NCBI GenBank assembly: GCA_016929905.1
Contig: JAFGHX010000259.1
Location: forward strand, 31,645-95,644
Direction of reading: 5' to 3'
DNA from: Kiritimatiellia bacterium
GTDB lineage: Bacteria; Verrucomicrobiota; Kiritimatiellia; JAFGHX01
Length of the DNA stretch: 64,000 bases
The position numbers and the translations under genes are program-made. Below the pieces are notes generated by a model. The model was not told the origin of the DNA, searched no databases, and saw only the letters and a program-made list of their open reading frames with translations. Below, piece by piece: positions 25,673-34,262 of the stretch (the stretch's first letter is position 1; each line of letters begins with the position of its first letter).

Positions 25673-26947
25673 TCAGTCCGCGCGCCAAAGCCGGGCCTGG
25701 TTGCGGTAGACCTGGCGGCCCCAGTCGAAGTCGTCCGGGAGCAGGAAGCCGCCGCCGCCGCGGAAATGGCCGCCGGCGTCCAGATGCGCGGCGAACGCGC
25801 GTTGCATCGAGGTGGTCCGCGGCAGTTCGGCAGGCGAACCCGGGCTCCATTGTCCGAACACGCGCTTCAGGATCGAGCCGCTGCCGCCTTTGCGCGGGTA
25901 GAGGTAGACTTCCTTCTGGAACTGCACGAGATTGGAGTCCGGCCCCAGCAGTTTCTCGAACTGATGGTCCAGGATCCACGACGTGCAGACCAGCGCGGCA
26001 AACGGCCGATCCGGCACGTACGTCGGGAAGAACGCCAGCGCCTGCCGGATGGCGGCGCCGCACAACGCGTGTGTCATGCGCGGCGGACCGACCGGAATGT
26101 GGATCTCCAGGATGGGATCTCCCGAGGCCAGGACTTGTGCCCAGTCCTCCGTGCGCAGCGTGAGCCGGCGCTGCACCGCATGGCCTGTGGGGTCGATCGG
26201 ATACCCCTCGATCTCGGCGTCGCCGACGGCGAGCGTGCTTGTCCAGCCGCCCTCCGGATCGGAGACCTCGCCCGCGCCGTCCACCTGGCCGTCGGCCCTG
26301 AACCGCACGCCCTCCTCCGCGAGAGCCAGGACCGTGCGAGTCGCCCGGTTGCGGAAGGCGCGCAGCGACGCTCCAAAGCGCCCGGACTTGAACTGGAGCC
26401 GGCCGAGCTGATAGAGCAGCCCGCGCCAGTGGCCCATGAGCCAGCCGAGAATCCCGACGCCGATGCCCCAACAGCCGTGGATCTGGAAGTAGTCGTTTGT
26501 CTCCATGCCGCGCTTGAGGTCGAGCACCGTATCGCGGGTGATGTCGGGCGGGATCCCGCGCCGCCGGTGGATCGCCAGCATGTCGCCGATGCCGGAGAGC
26601 AGCACGAGCACGTTGAACAGGCCCGCCTCGTCGCCCAGCGCCCCGCGCAGCAGCGGCCAGTTCCGGATCTCGGCCGGGCCGCACGCATCGCGATGCAGCC
26701 GGCAATGACAATACCAGGCCAGCGCGCTCAGCGCCTCGTCGCCCGCCACGCGGCGGGCGGCGGCAGCGACCGCCGCCGCTATCGGCGGCGGCAGAAACGC
26801 CGCTTCGCATGCCCAGGCGAGATAGTCCGGCGCCAGAAAGGGCAGCGGCCCGGCCGGCCGTGCCTGCTCGGCCGCGGCCCAGGCGTGGGCAAACCGTTCG
26901 GCGGCTTCCGCGATTCCCAAGCGCTCGCCAACCGTTTCCAGGTTCAT
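25673..26947 (-). CDS. GNAT-like acyltransferase domain protein (NAT_N / DUF5596-type)
   Basis: 424 aa from the ATG at 26947; an ATG six codons earlier is possible. The architecture resembles the two-part acyltransferase-like proteins with an N-terminal helical domain and a C-terminal GNAT-like domain. The recognisable C-terminal stretch reads LEIHIPVGPP, IRQALAFFPTYVPDRPF, CTSWILDHQFEKLL, NLVQFQKEVYLYPR and LPRTTSMQRAFAAHL. The acyl donor and acceptor are unknown. It is a single gene flanked by repeats, and no partner is obvious. Confidence 0.7.
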   Translation of the reverse strand: MNLETVGERLGIAEAAERFAHAWAAAEQARPAGPLPFLAPDYLAWACEAAFLPPPIAAAVAAAARRVAGDEALSALAWYCHCRLHRDACGPAEIRNWPLLRGALGDEAGLFNVLVLLSGIGDMLAIHRRRGIPPDITRDTVLDLKRGMETNDYFQIHGCWGIGVGILGWLMGHWRGLLYQLGRLQFKSGRFGASLRAFRNRATRTVLALAEEGVRFRADGQVDGAGEVSDPEGGWTSTLAVGDAEIEGYPIDPTGHAVQRRLTLRTEDWAQVLASGDPILEIHIPVGPPRMTHALCGAAIRQALAFFPTYVPDRPFAALVCTSWILDHQFEKLLGPDSNLVQFQKEVYLYPRKGGSGSILKRVFGQWSPGSPAELPRTTSMQRAFAAHLDAGGHFRGGGGFLLPDDFDWGRQVYRNQARLWRAD

Positions 26948-27020
26948 GGGTACCTGGCCCTGCACGCGTGCGGTCTTCCCGCGGAGCCGGGCGATCTCGC
27001 TTCGTTGAACGGGAGTATGA

Positions 27021-27050
27021 CCCCCGGCCGCGGCTAGCGGGCGCCGGGGG
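27021..27050 (-). terminator. Possible terminator hairpin after the protease gene
   Basis: CCCCCGGC (27021-27028) and GCCGGGGG (27043-27050) can pair with a 14-nt loop, 13 bp beyond the minus-strand stop at 27063. There is no T tract, so intrinsic termination is doubtful. Confidence 0.35.
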
Positions 27051-27062
27051 AAGCAGCCCGGC

Positions 27063-27557
27063 CTATTCCACCCCGCTTCTTTTTCGGGTTCTGGCTGCTT
27101 CTTTTCGCCTGGATTTCCTTCTCGGAACGCGGCGGATCCTCAAGAATTTGACTGTCCTGTTCCGGTTATCGAACAGGATGTTGAAGGCGGAGAAGACGTC
27201 AGCACGTCCGAGAATGTAGGGGGTGGTTTCCTTGTCAGAGAACAGGCATCGCACATCGATTTCGGTTCCTCCGATTCTGATCGAGATCCGACTTGGGTAC
27301 ACTCTGAAATCGTGTCCTTCGATGCCGCGCGAACGATCGTGCGGGCAGGCTGCCAGGTCGATGCCGATGACGTCGGCCATGTGGCGAGGAAGCATGGTGA
27401 AATCCGCGCCCGTGTCGAGAACGAATTCCAGCGCTTGATAGCCGAATCGCGTGAGCACCTCAACGGGAATGAGACAGTCGGGAATGATTCCCAGGCTGGT
27501 GCGCTTATTCAGAAGAGGAAATGCGATAGACACAAACGGCCTCTTTGGAGTCGACAT
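27063..27557 (-). CDS. Retropepsin-like aspartic protease
   Basis: 164 aa. It has the aspartic protease motif LDTGADF (Asp48-Thr-Gly), followed by a typical single-domain retropepsin pattern ending in ILGRADVFSAFNILFD near residue 115. Such proteins work as homodimers, each supplying one catalytic Asp. The C-terminus is strongly basic (RRKSRRKEAARTRKR). No membrane segment is visible. The ATG at 27557 overlaps the upstream small gene by 53 bp. A later alternative start would remove the first strands, so the overlap seems real. Similar protease plus small-protein pairs occur in many bacteria without known function. Confidence 0.75.
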   Translation of the reverse strand: MSTPKRPFVSIAFPLLNKRTSLGIIPDCLIPVEVLTRFGYQALEFVLDTGADFTMLPRHMADVIGIDLAACPHDRSRGIEGHDFRVYPSRISIRIGGTEIDVRCLFSDKETTPYILGRADVFSAFNILFDNRNRTVKFLRIRRVPRRKSRRKEAARTRKRSGVE

Positions 27558-27711
27558 GGTGAATCAGGAGATCTTTGTCGCCGAGTCTGTCTCGCACCTT
27601 TTCGAAGAGCCTTTTCGATGTCGGCGCGCTTGCGATGACTCGGCCTTTGTACGTGGCGACAAACTGGCCGCCATACCGGTCCTGAAGTTGCGTGTAGGAC
27701 AATGGCTTCAT
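27505..27711 (-). CDS. Small DUF5678-like protein
   Basis: 68 aa from the ATG at 27711 (MKPLSYTQLQDRYGGQFVA), with GAGGT upstream. An ATG at 27759 would add 16 residues without a site. The pattern YGGQFVATYKGRVIASAPTSKRLFEKV, then LIHHVD, resembles DUF5678, a domain often encoded next to retropepsin-like proteases. The 3' end overlaps the protease gene. A regulator or partner of the protease, or an antitoxin-like unit, is conceivable. Nothing in the sequence proves either. Confidence 0.65.
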   Translation of the reverse strand: MKPLSYTQLQDRYGGQFVATYKGRVIASAPTSKRLFEKVRDRLGDKDLLIHHVDSKEAVCVYRISSSE

Positions 27712-27865
27712 GTCAGGACGACCTCCAACAGCCGTTGCGGATGCCAGTATGTGTATCACATTCCGGACGCATCGTCAATGGGCCCGCGCCGTCCCGATTC
27801 TGCCGGGGCTTCTCATGGCGCGGCTCGCCGCGTCGCGCCGAAGGCGTACAGCGGCAACGGGGGCC

Positions 27866-30508
27866 TCATGGGCGCCGTCGCACGGTCTTGCTCCGGAACA
27901 TGTCGCGGCGCAGGCCGGCCGGCAGCCGCCAGTCGCGCACCAGCGCCATGTCGAGGCGGTCGGCGTCCGTATGCAGCCGCAGGCGTTCGTTTGCGAACCG
28001 AATGCCGGCGCTGAACGTGCCGCGAACGCGAAGGGATCCGTCCTGCCCCCCGCCGTCGAGACGGCACGTCGGTTCGCGCCTTGTGGTCGCCGCGATCAGG
28101 GTCGCGAACAGGATCTTCTCGCCGGCACCGGGCTTCCTCACGAGCTGAGAAAGCTTTCGGATCGGAGCGGCCGCGTACGGATACCCGCGCCGGCCGAACT
28201 CGCCCGTCCAGTTCTGGTTCATGTAGGCGCCGGTCTTGAGCGAGCCGGCGCCCGTGCACTGCACGAAGAGGCGGACCCCTTGCTGCTCCAGCCGCCAGAT
28301 GCGCCCCTCCAACTCGTCCTCGCCCAGCGCGTTGAGCTGGCATTCGACCGCCGCGTGCCCGGCGCCCGCCGTGATCTGATCGACAACCAGCAGAAACGAG
28401 CCGCGGCGGAGCAGCACGGTTCTGAGCCAGTCGGCCCCGTCGATTCCGCACAGGGCGCTCTGGAGCAGGTACAGATCCTTTCGTCGCGTCAGGGTCAGGA
28501 TGGCGCAGAAGGGTGGGGGAACAGCCGGTTCGCGGTTCGTCTTCCAGAAGATCACCGTGTTGTGGTCTTGCGGGCCGCGTTGCCGTTCCGAGAAGGAGCG
28601 GGCGACGTTCGTGATCCCGCTCGGCCGGCCGTAGCCGTTGTCGACAAGCCAGACCCGGCCGAGGTGATTGTAGCGCAGGATGCTGTTCATGTCGTAATGG
28701 CTGTGACTGTCGCAGGAGTACGGGGAGAAGAAGAAGCACTGCGCGCTGTCCTGCCATCCGGTCCGGAACCCGATCTTGTCGGCGACGTATTCGCGGGGCA
28801 GCCGCGGCGCGAATGCCCGGCGAATGTGGTCGTCCAGCGCAAGCCGTTCCCAGCGGTTGACGGCCGGGCGCTTGCCCGGCATCGGGCAATGCCGCCCCGC
28901 ATGAACGGAAGGCACGGCGGGCGGGTGTCTTTTGCCGACGTGGCGTGCCACCCACGCGACGGTTGTGTCGCGGGACAAGGCCGCGACGGAATCGAAGAAC
29001 GGCAGCATGTGCGCCGCGCTGCGCAGCGGCGCGCCGGTGTCGCCGTAGTCGAGCCCGTACCCGAAGTTGTCCACGGCGGCGGCCAGGCTGCGGGCCGTCC
29101 GGCGGGCCATCCCGTTGCGGACGATTTCCAGGCCGTTGGAGAGCACATCGTACTCGAGCTTGTGCAGCGGCACCAGCCATTGGTAGCCGAACGCGTTCTC
29201 GGTGTGCTTGCAGACCTTGCCGATCGGGCCGCTGAAGCATTCGGCGGCGAGCGTGCGCCACGCCGCGGCGTCGGGGATCCCGTAGAACGTCCCGAAATAG
29301 GACGCGGCGTGATACAGGCTCAGGGCCGGGAACGTCTCGTGGTTGTGCCGCAATCGGCCGCGGGGGCTGGGCCAGAACGCCTCTTTGTAGCGATGGATCT
29401 GGCGCGCGGCGGCCAGCAGCGTGTTCGTGACGACCAACCGCTCCTCATCGTTGAATACCGGCTCGCTTTCCGCCATGCTCCAGCTCACGAGCAGCGGGCC
29501 GAGCGCGAAGTCGAAATCGCTGATATAGCTCGCGCCCCCGGCCTTGTTGAGATGGTAGGTGAGCAGCCCCCAGAGCAGCAGTTTGTAGGCGTGCAGATAG
29601 TCGACTTCCGAGGTGAGCCGGTACAGTTGAAGGGCAAGCGGGGCCTGGTCGACCGGCCAGCGGTTGTACCGGTTCCGCTTGAACCCGCCCGAATCGTAGA
29701 GGGCCGCAACCCGCGCCGGGTCGCCACGGGCCGGTTGGTGCGCGGCCCGCGCGGGATCCAGCCCGACCGCCCTCATCAGGTGCCGGCCGCTCCCCACCTT
29801 CAGCCCGTTGCCGAGCCTGGCGTATTGCAGGTGCGGGAACCCCCATACGCCGTCACTCAGGCACTGATGCGATTCGCTGAGGAAGCGGACCGCCTCCGCG
29901 GCCGAGGACCGGTCCGCGGCGATCAGCACGATATTGCCGCGCGTCTTGTAGAAGGCCGGCACGGTATTCACGAGACAGCCGCCCGGCCCGGGCACGCCTT
30001 GATCCGCGTAGGAGACGCCATGAAAGGCCAGCCGCCGCGCCAGCCGGTTCTCGTGGCTGCCGCCGAGCACGATGAGGTTGAGCGATGAGGGGCTGAGCCG
30101 TGCCCGCCCGGAGTCGCGTACGATCGGCAGCGCCACGCCTGCCTGCCGCTCGATATGGCGGCGCAGGGCATTCGCCAGCCGTTTCAGGACCGGCACATCC
30201 GGCGGGCAAACGATGCGGGCGGCCGGCGTGCCGTTCCGGACCGTAACGGTTGCGCGCGAAATTTCGCGTACGGCGTTGATATCGAGCGCGGGATAGGCGA
30301 AACAGCCCTTCTTGCGCAGGTAGGCGTCAAGTGCCTGCTCACTCCGGCTCTCCAGCATCGCACGCTCCGCTTCGTCGAGATCGACGACAGTCGGCACGCG
30401 CCGTGTCCAGCTATGCACCTCCCGAATGTGCTTTCGTATCTTCACGCCGCAAGACCGGCAGGCGGCGTCGACGATATTGTCGGGCTTGTCGTGTCGCTTC
30501 GCGCGCAT
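27866..30508 (-). CDS. Heparinase II/III-like polysaccharide lyase family protein
   Basis: 880 aa. The N-terminal ~170 aa are unassigned and contain a short Cys pair (CRSCG). The central part is helical, as in the alpha/alpha toroid of heparinase II/III and alginate lyases, with RGRLRHNHETFPALSLYHAA and FGYGLDYGDTG. The C-terminal beta domain carries the family segment SHSHYDMNS followed by LGRVWLVDNGYG, where His and Tyr residues are candidates for catalysis. No signal peptide is evident from the chosen start, which is odd for this family; the true start or the location may differ. It is the last gene of the large secreted-protein cluster, after a terminator-like hairpin. Confidence 0.8.
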   Translation of the reverse strand: MRAKRHDKPDNIVDAACRSCGVKIRKHIREVHSWTRRVPTVVDLDEAERAMLESRSEQALDAYLRKKGCFAYPALDINAVREISRATVTVRNGTPAARIVCPPDVPVLKRLANALRRHIERQAGVALPIVRDSGRARLSPSSLNLIVLGGSHENRLARRLAFHGVSYADQGVPGPGGCLVNTVPAFYKTRGNIVLIAADRSSAAEAVRFLSESHQCLSDGVWGFPHLQYARLGNGLKVGSGRHLMRAVGLDPARAAHQPARGDPARVAALYDSGGFKRNRYNRWPVDQAPLALQLYRLTSEVDYLHAYKLLLWGLLTYHLNKAGGASYISDFDFALGPLLVSWSMAESEPVFNDEERLVVTNTLLAAARQIHRYKEAFWPSPRGRLRHNHETFPALSLYHAASYFGTFYGIPDAAAWRTLAAECFSGPIGKVCKHTENAFGYQWLVPLHKLEYDVLSNGLEIVRNGMARRTARSLAAAVDNFGYGLDYGDTGAPLRSAAHMLPFFDSVAALSRDTTVAWVARHVGKRHPPAVPSVHAGRHCPMPGKRPAVNRWERLALDDHIRRAFAPRLPREYVADKIGFRTGWQDSAQCFFFSPYSCDSHSHYDMNSILRYNHLGRVWLVDNGYGRPSGITNVARSFSERQRGPQDHNTVIFWKTNREPAVPPPFCAILTLTRRKDLYLLQSALCGIDGADWLRTVLLRRGSFLLVVDQITAGAGHAAVECQLNALGEDELEGRIWRLEQQGVRLFVQCTGAGSLKTGAYMNQNWTGEFGRRGYPYAAAPIRKLSQLVRKPGAGEKILFATLIAATTRREPTCRLDGGGQDGSLRVRGTFSAGIRFANERLRLHTDADRLDMALVRDWRLPAGLRRDMFRSKTVRRRP

Positions 30509-30544
30509 GGCTCAGCCTTCCTCCCACATCGGGGACTAAACAAC

Positions 30545-30578
30545 GCCGGGATACGCCCTCCAAACGGCGTATCCCGGC
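30545..30578 (-). terminator. Terminator-like hairpin
   Basis: Perfect 13-bp stem (GCCGGGATACGCC at 30545-30557, complement at 30566-30578) with an 8-nt loop. On the minus strand it is followed by GTTGTTTAG, a weak T-rich tail. It lies between the end of the beta-helix/FN3 gene (30698) and the start of the heparinase-like gene (30508), so it may reduce read-through into the latter. Confidence 0.65.
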
Positions 30579-30697
30579 TGATATGGAGACTTCGGATATC
30601 TCCCATTCAAATAGTCGTGTGCGGCGGAAACGTCAAGGGTGGGTCTCGGATTCGCCGCGGCCGCGGCACGGGCTGCCGGGGCGCAGAACGCCGCGGT

Positions 30698-33600
30698 TCA
30701 ATTCCTGCCCACACGCACGCCCATGTCTGCTCCGTGTTCGCCCTCGCCCCTGCATGGGCTGTCGGGGGCGAGCGCATAATCCTCGAGTCGGGCGTCCTCT
30801 CCTTTGTACGTCGCCTCTTGCACGCCCTTGGCCCGTCCCTGCAGCCGTGGGTCGTCCAGGATTCGGGTGTGTTGGTCGTTGGCTGTGTCGCGGCGCCATT
30901 GCTCGAGCCCCGCAAGACCGTCCATGTAGTCCCGGGCTTCGCCCGGCTCGGAGCGGGTCAGGCGCACGATCCACTTGCGGGTGTCGTAGGGCTGGTACCA
31001 GATGCCGTTGTAGTCCGAATCGATCGCGGCGCCGGCCGGCGCGCTGCATATCCAGCCGAACCCCCACATCTTCTGCTGGATGCAGCCGGTGAACAGATTG
31101 TTGCGCAGCGTCAGCTTGCCGTGCGGATCGGTGATCTGGATGTTGCCCCAGTAGCTGACGGGGAAGACGCAGTGGCGCACGACCGCATGCTGGCGCCGGA
31201 CCATGAGCGGCCGGGCGTTCTTGACGAAGACGCAGTCCTCCACGGTGACGGACCGGACCTTGTCGTCGGTCGGCCGGTTCGCGTTGATGCCCGTGGTCTG
31301 GTAGCTGCTGCCCAGGAACAGGCACTTGCGGATCGCGATGTGGTCGGCGTCGTAGAGCCAGATGGTCCCGCAGTAGTTCGCGCCGCCGTGGTTGCCGCCG
31401 TAGTCGGCCCCGCGTATGCCGCGGAAGGAGAAGCCCTCGATCGTGATGTAGTCTTTGCCCAGGATGCGGATGGCTGACGGCAGCGCATCGTGCCCGTCCA
31501 CGATGACCGGTTCGGATCCGGCCGACTTGAACGTGATGCGCCGGTCGGGGCCGGTCCCGGAGTTATAGGGCACGAGCGTATCGGTGTAAACGCCGGGCTC
31601 GATCAGGACGGTGTCGCCGGGCAACGCTTCGCGGCCGGCCTTTGCCAATGTCCACCACGGCCGCTCCCGGGTGCCGGGCCAGAGGTCGTTGCCCGTGCGG
31701 CTCACATGCAACGTGCGCGGCTGTGCCGGCCGGGACAGAGTCGTGAACCGCATCAGCGGGCTCGTCGCCTTCCGGCGCGGCCGTGCCAGGTCCCAGCGGG
31801 CGGGGATGGGATTATCGTGCATCAGCGTCCACGGCACAACGCTCTCTGCCCTGTAGTAGTAGGTGGCGCCGGGCTGCAGCCCGGTCAGCGTCACGGTGTG
31901 GTGCAGCATGTGCTCGTGCACACGGTGAATCTCCTCGCCGAGCGCCGGCGTCCTGCCCCAGAAGAGCCGGGTGGTCGCCATATGGCGAGGGGTCGTCCAG
32001 GCGACCGTGGCAGCCGTGTCCGCGACCGCCTGCACGGTCAGATCGGCCAGCTCGACCGCTATCTCGTCGGGCCGGTAATCCGTCGCGCCGATCGGCGCGC
32101 CGTTCATGCCGTTGCCCAGACACGGCGAGCCGAGACCGGGTTCGAACTGGCCCTGCTCCGGTGCCTGCAGGCCGGGCGCGGCACTGATGTTCTCGCGTGC
32201 GGACGCCACGCGCCCCTCGAACTCTGCCACCTGCATCGCGGTCGTTCCCGCCGCCACCTCCGGTCCGCCCGTCGCGCCGGAATCCAAGTTGTTGAACGCG
32301 ATATGGGCATCGGCCTCGAGCGCGGCGGAGGCAATCCGAAGTTGCGCGCCGCGGTTCGCGCTGCTGAGATTGCTGTTCAATTCGAGGTCCACCGCGCCGG
32401 GCAGCACGTCGATGCCGGCGCCGGAATTGGCCCAGACCGTGTTGCGGAGCACGGCGGCCGATTCCGACGCGCCCACGAGCACTCCGGGCCCGGCGTTCCG
32501 CGTCAGAATGCATTGCCGCACCGTGACGTCCCGCGCGCCGGCTTCCATTCGTGCTCCGGCCTTCTGGAAGCCCGTCACCCGCAGGTTCTCCACGACGATG
32601 TGCCGTTTCTCCGACAGATCGATTCCGACGGCCAGCGCGCCGTGCCCGTCCAGGACGACCGGCTCGCGGCCTCGGCCGCGGAACAGGATTGGGGCATCCA
32701 CCGTTCCGGAACGCGCGGGAACAAGCGCTTCACGGTAGGTGCCCGGCAGCAGATAGACCGTCTGGCCGGGCTCGACGGCGCCGGCCGCGTGCCGCAGAGT
32801 GCGCCACGCCGCGGCGACGCTCGTGCCGGGGCTCGCGTCATTGCCGTCGAGGCCCACGAAGAAGACGTCGTGGCGGTAAGGGTAGGCGCCCAGGTCCGTT
32901 CCGTCCGGCCCTTGCCCGCGGGCCGGGCTGTCGGACTGGAGCCGGAAGTCGAGATGATCCGGATCCGCGAATCTCCAGTCGCGATCCGGCTGCTCGGATA
33001 TGGGGCCGAATGTGATCGAGGCGGGCATGGGCCGGCCCCACACCTCGGCGTAGGTGTTGTGCCACGCATTGGTGGCCGGGTTGTGGATCCGCCAGCCGGA
33101 CGTGGCATCCCAGCTCACGTTATGATCGGCCTGTCCGTATTTCTCGCCGACCCCGCTCTTGTACTGCAGCGCGCATCCATCGCAGTTGTAGACGATGTTC
33201 CCCGTGAATCGCGTGCCCTTGTAGTTCTCGTCCGACTGCTTGTCCCCGCCATAGCAGCGCATACCGCTGCGGCCGCAGTCGTGGATCAGGTTTCCCTGGC
33301 CCAGGCAGTCGAGCGTCGTGTCCGACCACCAGACCGCGGCTCCCTCGTGTACGGGCCAGATCGACCAGAGGTGGTTGTTCAGCACGCGGCAGTTCCGGCC
33401 GGCTTGAATGAAGATCCCGATGCCGCAATGGTGGATGCGGCAGTTCCGGATGGTGATAAACGGGTTCTTGCGGGTGACTTCGATGCCCGCCTTGGCGCCG
33501 AACCCGCGGATTTCGAAGCCGTCCAGTACGAGGTGTGTCGATGCCCCGCTCACGCGGATCCCGTACGTGCCCACGGCGGCCCGGATACGGGCCCGGTTCG

Positions 33601-34144
33601 GATCTCCGCTGTCGGAGGCGTGCACGTACAGGCGCCCTTCATCCTCCTCGTGACAGTAGCTGCCCGGCACGGTCTCGACGAGCGCCGGCCCCGCAACACG
33701 CGTGAGCAACGCGCCGGTTGCCTGTTCCAGGAACCGGTGCGGGCGTTCGCTGTAGACCGTCTCGTAGGTGTAGTCGCAGCCGGTCCGGCGCCGAAAGCCC
33801 GTGACCGGCTCAAATCCCTCGATGACGGCCGCGCCCGGCCGGCTCGAACGAATGACGATGGGGGCGTCCGCCGTGCCGTTCAGCCCCCGAATGGCCGTAC
33901 CGCCGGGATAGGTGCCGGGCTCGATGTTGAGCCTGTCGCCGGCCTGCAACTTCGCCAGCCCGGCTTCGATCGTCTTGAGCGGCTCGGTCCGGGACGCACC
34001 CGTGTTGGCGTCGCTGCCGCCGGGCGAAACGTAGTAGTCCCCGCCTGCGGCGACCCGCGCGCCGAGCACGCCGATGCCTATTGCCGCGAGCCATGCGCGG
34101 CGACGGATAGCGGGTGGCGCAAGACGAAAGACGATCGGTATCAT
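30698..34144 (-). CDS. Secreted multi-module parallel beta-helix protein with FN3 domain
   Basis: 1148 aa from the ATG at 34144 with GGAGGA 7 bp upstream. The signal sequence (about 1-33, with an Arg-rich start RRRAWLAAIGIGVLG) is followed by YYVSPGGSDANTG. Three modules of the same design are visible, each opening with a SxxGxDxxPGT-like phrase, then TL..A, PGDxV and PGxY. They start near residues 37, about 390 and about 805. A fibronectin type III domain (TAATVAWTTPRH to ATYYYRAES) separates the second and third. These pectate-lyase-like folds suggest binding or cleavage of an acidic polysaccharide. No catalytic site is assigned. The gene lies within the codirectional secreted cluster. Confidence 0.85.
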   Translation of the reverse strand: MIPIVFRLAPPAIRRRAWLAAIGIGVLGARVAAGGDYYVSPGGSDANTGASRTEPLKTIEAGLAKLQAGDRLNIEPGTYPGGTAIRGLNGTADAPIVIRSSRPGAAVIEGFEPVTGFRRRTGCDYTYETVYSERPHRFLEQATGALLTRVAGPALVETVPGSYCHEEDEGRLYVHASDSGDPNRARIRAAVGTYGIRVSGASTHLVLDGFEIRGFGAKAGIEVTRKNPFITIRNCRIHHCGIGIFIQAGRNCRVLNNHLWSIWPVHEGAAVWWSDTTLDCLGQGNLIHDCGRSGMRCYGGDKQSDENYKGTRFTGNIVYNCDGCALQYKSGVGEKYGQADHNVSWDATSGWRIHNPATNAWHNTYAEVWGRPMPASITFGPISEQPDRDWRFADPDHLDFRLQSDSPARGQGPDGTDLGAYPYRHDVFFVGLDGNDASPGTSVAAAWRTLRHAAGAVEPGQTVYLLPGTYREALVPARSGTVDAPILFRGRGREPVVLDGHGALAVGIDLSEKRHIVVENLRVTGFQKAGARMEAGARDVTVRQCILTRNAGPGVLVGASESAAVLRNTVWANSGAGIDVLPGAVDLELNSNLSSANRGAQLRIASAALEADAHIAFNNLDSGATGGPEVAAGTTAMQVAEFEGRVASARENISAAPGLQAPEQGQFEPGLGSPCLGNGMNGAPIGATDYRPDEIAVELADLTVQAVADTAATVAWTTPRHMATTRLFWGRTPALGEEIHRVHEHMLHHTVTLTGLQPGATYYYRAESVVPWTLMHDNPIPARWDLARPRRKATSPLMRFTTLSRPAQPRTLHVSRTGNDLWPGTRERPWWTLAKAGREALPGDTVLIEPGVYTDTLVPYNSGTGPDRRITFKSAGSEPVIVDGHDALPSAIRILGKDYITIEGFSFRGIRGADYGGNHGGANYCGTIWLYDADHIAIRKCLFLGSSYQTTGINANRPTDDKVRSVTVEDCVFVKNARPLMVRRQHAVVRHCVFPVSYWGNIQITDPHGKLTLRNNLFTGCIQQKMWGFGWICSAPAGAAIDSDYNGIWYQPYDTRKWIVRLTRSEPGEARDYMDGLAGLEQWRRDTANDQHTRILDDPRLQGRAKGVQEATYKGEDARLEDYALAPDSPCRGEGEHGADMGVRVGRN

Positions 34145-34262
34145 TCCATTCCTCCTTCTTTCCGCAATGGCACTTGGTTGGCGAGCCGCCTCGCAGATGT
34201 CCGTAACGCGGCGTAACCGCGCACCATTCGGCACGAGCCCGAACACGGCGCCAACAGACGCA

